Under the pieces are notes generated by a model. The model was not told the DNA's origin, ran no database searches, and saw only the letters and a program-made list of their open reading frames with translations. The translations under genes and the position numbers were made by a program. Of a stretch of DNA of 64,000 nucleotides, positions 17,895-26,646 are shown in pieces (position 1 is the stretch's first letter; every line of letters begins with the position of its first letter). The stretch is from Salipiger thiooxidans (GTDB lineage Bacteria > Pseudomonadota > Alphaproteobacteria > Rhodobacterales > Rhodobacteraceae): the NCBI RefSeq assembly GCF_900102075.1, contig NZ_FNAV01000019.1, positions 1 through 64,000 of the forward strand. The letters are read 5' to 3'.

Positions 17895-18557
17895 ATGCTG
17901 ACAAGACGACACTTCATTCAGACAACAACGGCGCTATTTTCGGTGACCGGTCCCGGCATGGCTTTTGCCGACAGTTGGCCCACCGAGGCTCAGAAGGCTG
18001 AATGGGACGCACAGGTGACGCCGCAGAATTATGTCCCCGAGACCTCCAACCCATGGGGATTGCACCCGCGGTTCCTACCGCAACGTGTAGTCGCGAACGA
18101 CGGTCTCGTGCCGGGAGATATCCATGTCGATGCGGTCGCGCGATATCTCTACCACATTGAAGAGGGTGGAACCGCGATGCGCTACGGCGTGGCGATCGCG
18201 CGAGGGAACCTCTATGAGCCGGGTGTCTATACCATCAAGCGCAAGGTCAGGTGGCCGCACTGGACGCCAACACAAAACATGATCGAACGCGATCCCGTGA
18301 ACGCACAATGGGCCGATGGAATGGAACCAGGGCCTGAAAACGCTCTCGGATCACGGGCCCTCTATCTCTACGTCGGGGATCGCGACACCTATCTCCGGAT
18401 CCACGGCACACCCTACCCCAGAAGCATCGGTGGCCGCGCAAGTTCGGGCTGCGTACGGATGGTCATGGCGCATATCAATAACCTTTACCCGAACGTCGAA
18501 ACCGGCTCTACGGCCTATCTTTACTCGGCAGAGGACAGCGTCACTGCCCGCAGCTAA
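17895..18557 (+). CDS. Exported L,D-transpeptidase (YkuD family), copy 1
   Basis: The 220-residue protein has a leader with RRHFIQTTTALFSVTGPG ending in MAFA. The YkuD catalytic region reads HGTPYPRSIGG followed by SSGCVRM, with Cys as nucleophile and His as partner. Such enzymes make 3-3 peptidoglycan cross-links or attach proteins to the wall. The ATG at 17895 is preferred since upstream in-frame starts would precede the promoter. The MerR-type promoter upstream ties it to the metal response, an unusual control for this enzyme class. Confidence 0.88.
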   Translation: MLTRRHFIQTTTALFSVTGPGMAFADSWPTEAQKAEWDAQVTPQNYVPETSNPWGLHPRFLPQRVVANDGLVPGDIHVDAVARYLYHIEEGGTAMRYGVAIARGNLYEPGVYTIKRKVRWPHWTPTQNMIERDPVNAQWADGMEPGPENALGSRALYLYVGDRDTYLRIHGTPYPRSIGGRASSGCVRMVMAHINNLYPNVETGSTAYLYSAEDSVTARS

Positions 18558-18582
18558 GCCAAGCAGCGGTCGGCAAACGTAA

Positions 18583-18867
18583 TTAAGTTTCGCGAGGGGT
18601 GCAGATACGATTGCCGTTCGCCGTGCGCAGCGGCAGCAAGGTCGTCTCGACGGGGCCGCTGTGTTCGTACCAATAGCAGCCGTCTTCCGGCACCAAGCGC
18701 GCGGTTGCAACATCCTGATCCGGGCCAGCCATCGCAATCACGGCTTCGGGAACGCTGTCCCGCTGGTCTGCCGCGTCGCCCGGTCCAGTCGGCTGGATTG
18801 CGCACCCGGCCGTAAGCGACAACGCCACTGCGACCATCATTTTTTGCTTCAGCATCAAAACCCGCAT
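18583..18867 (-). CDS. Small lipoprotein of unknown function
   Basis: This 94-residue protein starts at an ATG preceded by AGGAAG. It has a lipoprotein signal with lipobox LTAGC (MMVAVALSLTAGC) and a mature part with DGCYWYEHSGPVETTLLPL and a C-terminal RICTPRE. I do not recognise the family. It lies between two metal-island genes and is divergent from the P-type ATPase; no MerR-type box reads in its direction. The nearby lspA and lnt could process it. Confidence 0.6.
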   Translation of the reverse strand: MRVLMLKQKMMVAVALSLTAGCAIQPTGPGDAADQRDSVPEAVIAMAGPDQDVATARLVPEDGCYWYEHSGPVETTLLPLRTANGNRICTPRET

Positions 18868-18986
18868 CAAGCTTCCTTTCGTGACTGTTTTTTTTTGCAG
18901 CGGCTGTTCATGCTTAAAGGCGTGATAGAGCCGTTCACCGCATCCTCTAGCAATAAAACAAACTGAAATACCACTGTATTTTGCCC

Positions 18987-19017
18987 TTGAAGCTCTAGCT
19001 ACTGTAGGGGCTATGTC
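18987..19017 (+). promoter_or_regulatory. MerR-type promoter of CadR/PbrR class for the Zn/Cd/Pb ATPase
   Basis: TTGAAG (18987-18992) and TATGTC (19012-19017) enclose a 19-bp spacer with CTCTAGCTACTGTAG, close to the CTATAGTAACTAGAG operators of PbrR/CadR regulators. The ATPase start is 33 bp downstream of the -10. Confidence 0.75.
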
Positions 19018-19049
19018 ATGGTAAAGCACCCGAATCCAGAGGTCCGTTC

Positions 19050-21404
19050 ATGCCGTCCGACACCCACCGTCACGATCACGATCACGCCGAAGATGCCCAG
19101 ACAAGCGGCGGCAGCTGCTGCGGGAGCGCCGGAACGTGCGGCGACATCGTTCCAACGACGCCCGCGCCAGCGGGCGGGCGCAGTTTTCAGGTGTCCGGCC
19201 TCGATTGCGCCGAGGAGGTAGCAATCCTGAACAAGGTGGTCGGCCCGAAGATCGGCGGGGCCGAGCATCTCGCGTTCGACGTGATCAATGGACGGATGAC
19301 TATTCTCGACAGCGCCAAGAGTGTATCGGACGGCGAAATTGCAGAACTGGTCGCAAGCACCGGCATGACCGCCAAGCCCTGGGATGCCGAAAACGCGTCG
19401 GTCGACCAGGCGGCCCATCTTGCACGCCAGCGGCTGTTTACGTCGCTCAGTGGCGGCTTCTGGGCCGCGGGATTTCTGTGGCACATCATCGAGACCGGCA
19501 TGGGGGGGGCACTCGGCCTCTTCGCAGGGCACGGCGAAGCGCCGATGCCACTGGTCGAGGCAGGGCTATTCGCGGTTGCGATCCTGTTCGGTGTCTGGCT
19601 CGTGGCACCCAAGGCATGGTCGTCTGCACGGAGGCTGTCGCCCGACATGAACCTGCTGATGGTCGTCGCAGTCGCGGGTGCAATTGGCCTCGGCGAATTT
19701 TTCGAGGCGGCGACGGTCGCGTTCTTCTTCTCGCTCTCGCTTTTCCTCGAAAGCTGGAGCGTCGGGCGTGCGAGGAATGCGGTTTCAGCTCTGCTCGACC
19801 TGGCGCCGCCGACGGCAAGAGTTCTTAATGATGACGGCTCAGAAGCGGACGTTCCGGCTTCTGCGGTTGCTATCAACGCACGTTTCGTCGTGCGCGGCGG
19901 AGACCGCATCCCATTGGATGGTGAGGTTGTCGATGGGGCAGGGGCCGTCGATCAGGCGCCAATCACCGGAGAGAGTGCGCTGGTCCCAAAGGAACGGGGC
20001 GACGAAGTCTATGCCGGTACGATCAACGGCGAAGGCACACTGACGGTGCGCGCCACGAAGGCCGCCTCGGATACCGTGTTGGCCAAGATCATCCGCATGG
20101 TCGGTGACGCCCATGCCCGCCGCGCGCCGGTGGAGCAGTGGGTGGCGAAGTTCGCCCGCATCTACACGCCTATCGTCATGGCTCTCGCCATTGCAATTGC
20201 CCTGCTGCCGCCGCTCATTTTCGGTGGGGCCTGGGATTATTGGTTCTACAATGCACTCGTGCTGCTGGTGATCGCCTGCCCGTGTGCTCTGGTCATCTCG
20301 ACCCCTGTCTCCATCGTCGCCGCACTCACCGCCTCAGCGCGGGCTGGGGTGCTGATCAAGGGCGGTGCATATGTTGAGGCACCGGGCAAGACCACTGCAC
20401 TGGCCATGGACAAGACCGGCACGATCACCATGGGCGAGCCGGAGGTGGCGGCGGTGCATCCGCTGGGCAAAGCATCGGCGCAAGATCTGATGACCCTCGC
20501 CGCTGGGCTGGAGGCACGTTCCTCGCATCCCTTGGCGCGCGCCATTCTCGCGCGGGCAGAAGCCGACGGCATCAATGTGTCCGCCGCGCAAGATACCCGA
20601 ACCGTTCCAGGTAGGGGACTTGAAGGACGCACAGACGGCCGGTCGATCTGGCTAGGGTCCGACCGGTTTGCCGAGGAGAAGGGTTTCGGCGACGCCATTC
20701 CGAAGGATCTGCGCGACCGCATCGAAGGGGCCGGCAGCACCCTTGTTGCCGTGGGCGACGACACCGGCGTCACCGGCATCCTGGAATTGCGCGACCGTAT
20801 CCGCCCCGACGCCAAGGGCATCGTGGCACAGCTCCACGCGCAAGGCGTGAAGACCATCGTCATGCTGACGGGCGACAACGAGCGGACAGCGCGCGCCGTT
20901 GCCGCCGAGGTCGGCATCGACGAGGTCCGCGCCGAGCTTCTGCCCGAAGACAAGGTGACTGCCATCGAAGAACTGGTCGAAACGCATGACATGGTGGCCA
21001 TGATCGGCGACGGGGTGAACGACGCCCCCGCCATGGCACGTGCGCATTACGCCATCGCGATGGGTGCTGTTGGTTCGGACGCGGCAATCGAGACGGCTGA
21101 TATTGCCCTGATGACCGACGACCTCGGGAAGGTGCCTTGGCTGATCGGTCATTCGCGCCGGACAATGTCGATTATCCATCAGAACATCGGTATTTCCTTG
21201 GCGACCAAGGGCGTTTTCGTTGTCGCTACCGCTTTCGGAGTGGCATCGATGTGGGGCGCTATTGCAGCCGATGTAGGAGTGTCATTGCTGGTGGTGGCCA
21301 ACGCCTTGCGCCTGCTGAACAGCCAAGTGGCCAAGGCGCCGCCGTCCGGCGGTGAACAGGTTGGTCCACAGATGGCAAAGGCCGCGCTGGCCCACGGACA
21401 TTGA
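19050..21404 (+). CDS. Zn/Cd/Pb-exporting P-type ATPase (ZntA/CadA-like, P1B-2)
   Basis: This 784-residue pump has a His/Cys-rich N-terminus (HRHDHDHAED...SCCGSAGTC) and a degenerate HMA domain with GLDCAEEVAIL, the CAEE form found in ZntA/CadA. The core shows ACPCAL (Cys410-Pro-Cys412) in the sixth membrane helix, DKTGT with phosphorylated Asp454, SSHPLARAI and GDGVNDAPAMA. The last membrane segment has DVGVSLLVVANALRLL, with the Asp that distinguishes zinc-type from copper-type pumps. It is driven from its own MerR-type promoter. Substrate is most likely Zn, Cd and Pb. Confidence 0.9.
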   Translation: MPSDTHRHDHDHAEDAQTSGGSCCGSAGTCGDIVPTTPAPAGGRSFQVSGLDCAEEVAILNKVVGPKIGGAEHLAFDVINGRMTILDSAKSVSDGEIAELVASTGMTAKPWDAENASVDQAAHLARQRLFTSLSGGFWAAGFLWHIIETGMGGALGLFAGHGEAPMPLVEAGLFAVAILFGVWLVAPKAWSSARRLSPDMNLLMVVAVAGAIGLGEFFEAATVAFFFSLSLFLESWSVGRARNAVSALLDLAPPTARVLNDDGSEADVPASAVAINARFVVRGGDRIPLDGEVVDGAGAVDQAPITGESALVPKERGDEVYAGTINGEGTLTVRATKAASDTVLAKIIRMVGDAHARRAPVEQWVAKFARIYTPIVMALAIAIALLPPLIFGGAWDYWFYNALVLLVIACPCALVISTPVSIVAALTASARAGVLIKGGAYVEAPGKTTALAMDKTGTITMGEPEVAAVHPLGKASAQDLMTLAAGLEARSSHPLARAILARAEADGINVSAAQDTRTVPGRGLEGRTDGRSIWLGSDRFAEEKGFGDAIPKDLRDRIEGAGSTLVAVGDDTGVTGILELRDRIRPDAKGIVAQLHAQGVKTIVMLTGDNERTARAVAAEVGIDEVRAELLPEDKVTAIEELVETHDMVAMIGDGVNDAPAMARAHYAIAMGAVGSDAAIETADIALMTDDLGKVPWLIGHSRRTMSIIHQNIGISLATKGVFVVATAFGVASMWGAIAADVGVSLLVVANALRLLNSQVAKAPPSGGEQVGPQMAKAALAHGH

Positions 21405-21467
21405 TCACGCAGCATTTGCAAGGTAACGTAATGTCCATATCAGACCTCACGAAAGAGGCATCGAGCA

Positions 21468-21980
21468 GTGAAAACCATCCGATTTCCCCGCCGCGCCGTC
21501 CTGTTGGGCGGGTTGGCAGCGTTCTTGTCCGGCTGTGCCAGCAAGTTCCGCAGCTATGGCGGACCCGAGGTGACCCGTGTTCGGCTTTACAAAGGACAGC
21601 GCCTGCTTGTTCTCGACGGAGCCGATCGCGTATTGCAAACCTATTCGGTCGGACTGGGTTTCGCTCCTGAGGGTCACAAGCAATTCGAGGGAGACGGCCG
21701 GACCCCAGAGGGCGCCTACGTAGTCGATAAGCGCAACCCCGACAGTACGTATCATCTTTCGGTTGGAATCTCCTATCCGAATGAGGCCGACATCGCCTAT
21801 GCTGAAGCGCAGGGCCTTTCCCCCGGCGGCAACATCTTCATCCATGGTGGTCCACGCCCAGGCATCGACCCAAGGGACGTCCGCGACTGGACAGCTGGCT
21901 GCATCGCGGTCACAGATCGGCAGATCGAGGACATTTATGCAATGGTGAAGGACGGAACACCTATCCACATCTTTGCATGA
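21468..21980 (+). CDS. L,D-transpeptidase (YkuD family), copy 2
   Basis: A 170-residue probable lipoprotein with lipobox FLSGC after RRAVLLGGLAA. The catalytic region reads NIFIHGGPRPG and DWTAGCIAVT. This is the short, ErfK/YafK-like group and differs from the enzyme at 17895. It follows the P-type ATPase by 63 bp on the same strand and is probably co-transcribed. Its 3' end overlaps the convergent lnt gene by 20 bp. Confidence 0.87.
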   Translation: MKTIRFPRRAVLLGGLAAFLSGCASKFRSYGGPEVTRVRLYKGQRLLVLDGADRVLQTYSVGLGFAPEGHKQFEGDGRTPEGAYVVDKRNPDSTYHLSVGISYPNEADIAYAEAQGLSPGGNIFIHGGPRPGIDPRDVRDWTAGCIAVTDRQIEDIYAMVKDGTPIHIFA

Positions 21981-23568
21981 AGGTCTTTCTCATGCGGCGG
22001 TATCGAGCCGTCGCATTTGCCGCCATTGCCCAGCTCCACGAAGCCAAGATGAGCGCCAACAGCATCCAGTCCCCGAAGCTCGCGTAGAGTGTCGGCGGCC
22101 GCGCGGAGGGCAGGCTAGCGTTGATGATTCCCGTTTCGCCGGTATCGAGCCGCGCAACGATCTCTCCGTTCGCGTCGATGACCGCGGAGATGCCCGTATT
22201 CGCGGCTCGGATGACAGGAAGGCCTTCCTCTACGGCGCGCATCCGTGCGGAAGCCAGATGCTGCTCGGGTCCGATGCTGGTGCCGAACCAGGCATCGTTT
22301 GTCGCGTTAAAAATCCAGTCGGGTCGGAACAGGTCGTCGACCACATGGCCTGGGAAGATGATCTCATAGCAGATCGCCAGGGCGACCAGCGGCACACCCG
22401 GAAGCGCAAGCGTTCGTGGGCCCGGTCCGGGCGTAAAGTCGCCCAGCCCCGCCGTGAGCCGCTCGATCGGCAACCAGCCGCGGAATGGCACATATTCGCC
22501 GAAGGGTACGAGATGGTGTTTCGCGTATCCGGTCAGGATCTCGCCGGTCTCGTCAAATGCCTGAACCGTGTTGAAATATCGGGTGCCATCCTCGCTCGGT
22601 ACACGGTCCGGCACTCCGGTGAGCAGCACGCTGCCTTCCGGTAGCGCAGTGGCAATCCGGGCCCGCGCCTTCTTATCCTCATCGAGGAAACCCGGAAAGG
22701 CGGTTTCCGGCCAGAGAAGAACGTCGAAATTGCCGGGGCGGGAAGAAAGTTCGAGATAGCGCGCGAAGGTCGCCTCGCGGTTCTCGGGCGCCCATTTCTC
22801 CTCTTGTGGAATGTTGCCCTGGACGATGCGCAGGTCGACACCGGGTGGCTGTTGTGCATCCGACTGGAGGCGCAGCGTGCCGACAGCCCACATCGTCGCG
22901 ATTCCGGCCAGCGCCATGAGCGAAACGGTCAATCGTTGCCGCCCGGACGCCATAGCAGCCGCGCCAGGGAGTACCGCGACGAACACGGTGAGAAAGCTTA
23001 GCCCATAGCTTCCGACCCAGGCGGCGGTCTGGCGAAGGGCGGCGTAGTCTACAAGTGCGTAACCGGCCAGATTCCAGGGAAACCCTGTCAGAACGTGACC
23101 ACGCAACCACTCGGCTACGGTCCAGAAGGTCGCGAACAGGAGGCAGGCCAGGAAACTGCCCAGGGCTCCGCGCCGCGCGATTTCCGCGAAGAGCACAGCG
23201 GCAATGGCCGGGAAAATCGCGAGACCTGCGGACAATCCCGCGACGGCCGGAATCGCCATCGCCCCGAACCGCTCGGCCTCGACGTAGAAACTCTCCGCGA
23301 TCCATGAAATCCCGAAACCGAATTGGCCGAGTCCGAACGCCCAGCCGACGAGAAAAGCACGCCCGAAGGAGAGACCGCGAAGACCGACAAACAACGCGGA
23401 ATAGACAACGGGAACGAGTAGGAGAATCGAAAAGGGCGGGAAAGTCAGAACCGTCAGCGCCCCGGCGGCGAAACCAAGCGTCACCCGCGAAAGCAGACGT
23501 TTGCGCAGAGCGATGCGGTTCAGAACTTCCGGCTTCACGACTTGATCGGACGCCGCTCGCTGATCCAT
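21961..23568 (-). CDS. lnt: Apolipoprotein N-acyltransferase
   Basis: This 535-residue inner-membrane enzyme adds the third acyl chain to lipoproteins. It has several N-terminal membrane helices and a nitrilase-fold domain with LWPETAFPG (Glu), YAKHHLVPFGEYVP (Lys) and LAICYEIIFP (Cys), the full catalytic triad. The start MDQRAASDQ at 23568 overlaps lspA by 34 bp; an in-frame ATG at 23634 is less likely. An lnt beside lspA in a metal operon points to an accessory copy, since the housekeeping gene is normally chromosomal. Confidence 0.9.
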   Translation of the reverse strand: MDQRAASDQVVKPEVLNRIALRKRLLSRVTLGFAAGALTVLTFPPFSILLLVPVVYSALFVGLRGLSFGRAFLVGWAFGLGQFGFGISWIAESFYVEAERFGAMAIPAVAGLSAGLAIFPAIAAVLFAEIARRGALGSFLACLLFATFWTVAEWLRGHVLTGFPWNLAGYALVDYAALRQTAAWVGSYGLSFLTVFVAVLPGAAAMASGRQRLTVSLMALAGIATMWAVGTLRLQSDAQQPPGVDLRIVQGNIPQEEKWAPENREATFARYLELSSRPGNFDVLLWPETAFPGFLDEDKKARARIATALPEGSVLLTGVPDRVPSEDGTRYFNTVQAFDETGEILTGYAKHHLVPFGEYVPFRGWLPIERLTAGLGDFTPGPGPRTLALPGVPLVALAICYEIIFPGHVVDDLFRPDWIFNATNDAWFGTSIGPEQHLASARMRAVEEGLPVIRAANTGISAVIDANGEIVARLDTGETGIINASLPSARPPTLYASFGDWMLLALILASWSWAMAANATARYRRMRKTFMQRCG

Positions 23569-24014
23569 GGCGCAGCGAGCAAGAGCCCTACGCCACTGAC
23601 CACAAACACATCGGCCATGTTGAAGGCAGGCCAATGTGTTGTGCCAATGTAGAAATCGAGAAAGTCTGTTACAGCCCGATACCGCACACGATCAACGACG
23701 TTGCCCAGGGCTCCGCCAATGATCGCGCCATAGGCAAGCGTTTCGACCGCATTTTCGGCGCGAAACAACATAACCTCCAGCCAAACACAGATGGCAAGAG
23801 CGAGAACAGTGAGGCTCCACCAAGGCGCGCCGCCCAGCATCCCGAAAGTCACGCCGTCATTACGATAAATGACGAGATTGAATCCCGGAAACACGGGGAT
23901 CCCGGTGCTAAAAGTGGCGGCATTCGCAATGACAATGGCTTTGGTGATCTGATCGATCGCGAACGCAGAAAGCGCCGCGAAGACGCCGATCATCGGAGTT
24001 ACTCTTAGTGACAT
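23535..24014 (-). CDS. lspA: Lipoprotein signal peptidase (SPase II)
   Basis: This ~159-residue membrane protease has four helices and the catalytic aspartates in GNVVDRVRY and AFNMADVFVV. The start at 24014 (MSLRVTP) is preferred over 24035. PbrC of the lead-resistance operon of Cupriavidus metallidurans is a homologous signal peptidase, so its place next to a ZIP transporter and lnt suggests a role in processing lipoproteins under metal stress. Downstream of the CadR-type promoter at 29482, it is probably induced by metal. Confidence 0.92.
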   Translation of the reverse strand: MSLRVTPMIGVFAALSAFAIDQITKAIVIANAATFSTGIPVFPGFNLVIYRNDGVTFGMLGGAPWWSLTVLALAICVWLEVMLFRAENAVETLAYGAIIGGALGNVVDRVRYRAVTDFLDFYIGTTHWPAFNMADVFVVSGVGLLLAAPWISERRPIKS

Positions 24015-24018
24015 TGCT

Positions 24019-24801
24019 TCACCCCAACCAGACATCGAGAAACAGCATCAGAACGAGCCCGACTGCCAGGCCGAGCGTTGCCCTGTTCTGATGGCCGCTG
24101 CGATGCGTTTCGGGGATAATCTCGTGGCTGATGACGTAGAGCATTGCGCCCGCGGCAAAGGCCAGTCCCCATGGAAGCAGCGGTTCCGAAAGTGTGATGA
24201 TGCCGGCCCCGAGCAAACCGCCAATCGGCTCGACCATGCCCGTTAGTGCCGCGATGCCCCAGGCGCGCAGCTTCGGATATCCCTCGCCCAGCAGAGATAC
24301 AGCGACGGCCAATCCTTCGGGCGCATTCTGAAGCCCGATGCCGACAGCAAGCGGCAGACCGCCCTCCATACCTCCGGATCCGAAGCCGACCCCGACCGCG
24401 AGGCCTTCGGGGAAGTTGTGAATCGTGATCGCGATGATGAACAGCCAGACCCGCCGCAAAGACGCCGCTTCGGGCCCTTCGCGTCCTGTCTTGAAATGCT
24501 CGTGCGGCAGCTTTTCGTTCATCAGGGCGACAGCCGCCATGCCCAGAAGGATCGAGACGCATACGATGGCCGCAGGCATCGCGCCGTTTTCGAACATTGG
24601 CTCTGCCGCATCCAATGCCGGGATGATCAGCGAAAAGAACGAGGCTGACAGCATGACACCGGCAGCGAAGCCGAGCGACAGATCGCGCGTGGCCCGAGAC
24701 GGGATGCGCCCGAACAGCACGGGAGCTGCTCCGACTGCCGTGAGCGAACCGGCGGCGAGACTTCCGAGAAAACCGAGCACTATCGGAGACAGATTTTCCA
24801 T
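24019..24801 (-). CDS. ZIP-family divalent metal transporter
   Basis: This 260-residue protein has eight predicted helices. The two metal-site helices show HNFPEGLAVGVG (TM4) and QNAPEGLAVAVS (TM5), as in bacterial ZupT/GufA-type ZIP proteins. The TM5 His of the usual HxxPEG is replaced by Gln. A charged variable loop (HEHFKTGREG) precedes TM4. ZIP proteins normally import Zn or other divalent ions, which is unexpected in an export island. It may also work as a facilitator in homeostasis. Confidence 0.87.
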   Translation of the reverse strand: MENLSPIVLGFLGSLAAGSLTAVGAAPVLFGRIPSRATRDLSLGFAAGVMLSASFFSLIIPALDAAEPMFENGAMPAAIVCVSILLGMAAVALMNEKLPHEHFKTGREGPEAASLRRVWLFIIAITIHNFPEGLAVGVGFGSGGMEGGLPLAVGIGLQNAPEGLAVAVSLLGEGYPKLRAWGIAALTGMVEPIGGLLGAGIITLSEPLLPWGLAFAAGAMLYVISHEIIPETHRSGHQNRATLGLAVGLVLMLFLDVWLG

Positions 24802-24813
24802 GGGCGGGCCAGA

Positions 24814-25269
24814 TTATCCTTCGGCGTAGCTCGAAAAGACTTCCGTCGACCCGTCCTTGCGGATGAGGAAGACATCATAGGCCTCGCGGTCGTCTTCTGG
24901 CCCCATGCCGGGCGAGCCATAGGGCATCCCAGGCACGGCGAGACCGACTGCGTCCGGGCGTTCCTCGAGCAGGCGGCGGATGTCAGCGGCCGGGACATGG
25001 CCTTCGATCACGTAGCCATCAATGAGCGCGGTGTGGCAGGAGACCATGCGCTGCGGCACGCCGTTGTCGAGCTTGAAGCGAACCAGCGACCCACCGAACA
25101 TGTTCTCGCCCGTCGGCGCAAACCCGTTTTCTTCGAGATGGTTCATCCAAGACAGGCAGCAGCCGCATCCGTTCGTCTTGCGGACGTCGATCGCCGTTTC
25201 CTCTGCGAGGACCTGGGCCGCTGGTAACAGGGCAAGTGTGATTGCAAGAGCTTGGGTCATGCGTTTCAT
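24814..25269 (-). CDS. DUF411 periplasmic metal-binding protein, copy 2
   Basis: This 151-residue exported protein (leader ending AAQVLAEE) has VRKTNGCGCCLSWMNHLEENG, SCHTALIDGYVIEGHVP and VPGMPYGSPGMG. It is a member of the same family as those at 15744 and 34652 but belongs to the lspA/lnt/Sco operon. The CxCC, SCH and GMP-PGMG elements are the likely metal ligands. Confidence 0.88.
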   Translation of the reverse strand: MKRMTQALAITLALLPAAQVLAEETAIDVRKTNGCGCCLSWMNHLEENGFAPTGENMFGGSLVRFKLDNGVPQRMVSCHTALIDGYVIEGHVPAADIRRLLEERPDAVGLAVPGMPYGSPGMGPEDDREAYDVFLIRKDGSTEVFSSYAEG

Positions 25270-25272
25270 GGG

Positions 25273-26646
25273 TCAGAGCCTTTCGGTTGTCGTTTCGGCA
25301 ATCTCGCTGCCGAGGTTTTGATTCAGAAGCGCGCGCGCCTCGGCCAGACGCGAGAGCGCGGCGGTATCATCCGCTTCGCTCTCGGCTGCTTCGGCGAGCC
25401 GGTCGTCAGCGAGGGGGTCAGTCGGGCGCCCATCCACGAGGACTTCGTAGTGCAGGTTCGGACCTGTCGCCGTACCAGTCGCGCCGACGCGGCCGATCAC
25501 GTCTCCCGCCGCAACGCGTTGGCCTTGTGCCAAGTCTTCCGGCACGGCGCTCAGATGCGCGTAGCGCGTCATGGTGTCGGAGCCGTGCGAGATTTCGACC
25601 ACGCGACCATATCCGCCGCGCCAGCCGATGAAACTGACCCGCCCCGGTGCCGTCGCTTGAACCGGTGTCCCACGTGCCGCTGCGAAATCGACGCCGGTGT
25701 GCATCCGGACGTTGCCAAAGACCGGATGCGTGCGGCGCCCGAACACCGAGCTGAGGCGCGCACCCTCGACCGGCTGTGCGAAGACGCGCAGCACCTCGCC
25801 ATCGACGTAGATCGTCGCCTGACCGCTGCCGTCGTCCGGCCATACGATCTCGTAAAGCGAACCGCCGATCTCCAGTGCGGCGAAGGCAAGCTCGGGCTGT
25901 CCGATCCTGTCCTCGCCGACCCGCGCCTCGCGCCAGAGAAGCCTTAGTGTTTCGCCACCGGCCATCTCGCGGCGGAAATCCACGGTCCCACCCAGCATCT
26001 GCGCAAGGTCCACGGAAAAACGGGCGGGTATGCCGGCTTCGTCGAGTGCCGCGAAGATCGAGCTGTCGATCACCGCTTCGCCGGCAAGGGTTACGATCTC
26101 CGGATCCGGAGCCACGACCTGTGTGGACAACTGCTCGCCGAAAACCACCTCGATCCGCACTCCGTCCTCGACGGCGAGTGAGACGGTGCGGGGGCTGCCG
26201 TCCACGGTCGAAGCGACAGTGACCGAGTGCCCCGGCCGCAGCCGTCGCAGATCGTATTCCGCGCCAAGCGCGAGGGCAACTTCGGCTCTGTCAGGTGCCG
26301 CAAGTCCAGCTTCGGACAGCAAGAAATCGAGCGTCTCGCCAGGTGCAATGTCGCGCGACCACATCGACAGCGGTGGCTCGATCGCCCTTACCGGCCTGTC
26401 GGCAAACGCGACCTGCAGAAGGGGCAGGGGGCCTAGGTTGGGTGCATCTTCTGCCCATACCGTCACGGGCAGCGTCACGAAGATGTCAACGTTCTGGGGG
26501 GCGTCAGGACGCTGGGGCATCCAATTACCTGCCGAGGCAAGTTCCGGCGGCACGGGTTCTTTCGACAGAACATCGGAGATGACGATAGCTGCCCCCGAAA
26601 CCGTCCCCAAAATTGCGACAACCGCCGCCAAAGTTCTGAGCCTCAT
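25273..26646 (-). CDS. M23 (LytM-type) peptidoglycan endopeptidase-like protein
   Basis: This 457-residue protein has one N-terminal membrane segment and a C-terminal LytM domain. The zinc motif HTGVDFAA and the later LHYEV are present. Where active enzymes have HxH the text reads TGPNLHYEV, so the first His (catalytic in LytM) is Asn. The middle has LysM/OapA-like and beta-rich sequence resembling MepM. The ATG at 26646 follows GGAGGG. It lies between sco and DUF411 in the operon. It may be a regulator of another hydrolase or a low-activity enzyme. Confidence 0.8.
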   Translation of the reverse strand: MRLRTLAAVVAILGTVSGAAIVISDVLSKEPVPPELASAGNWMPQRPDAPQNVDIFVTLPVTVWAEDAPNLGPLPLLQVAFADRPVRAIEPPLSMWSRDIAPGETLDFLLSEAGLAAPDRAEVALALGAEYDLRRLRPGHSVTVASTVDGSPRTVSLAVEDGVRIEVVFGEQLSTQVVAPDPEIVTLAGEAVIDSSIFAALDEAGIPARFSVDLAQMLGGTVDFRREMAGGETLRLLWREARVGEDRIGQPELAFAALEIGGSLYEIVWPDDGSGQATIYVDGEVLRVFAQPVEGARLSSVFGRRTHPVFGNVRMHTGVDFAAARGTPVQATAPGRVSFIGWRGGYGRVVEISHGSDTMTRYAHLSAVPEDLAQGQRVAAGDVIGRVGATGTATGPNLHYEVLVDGRPTDPLADDRLAEAAESEADDTAALSRLAEARALLNQNLGSEIAETTTERL

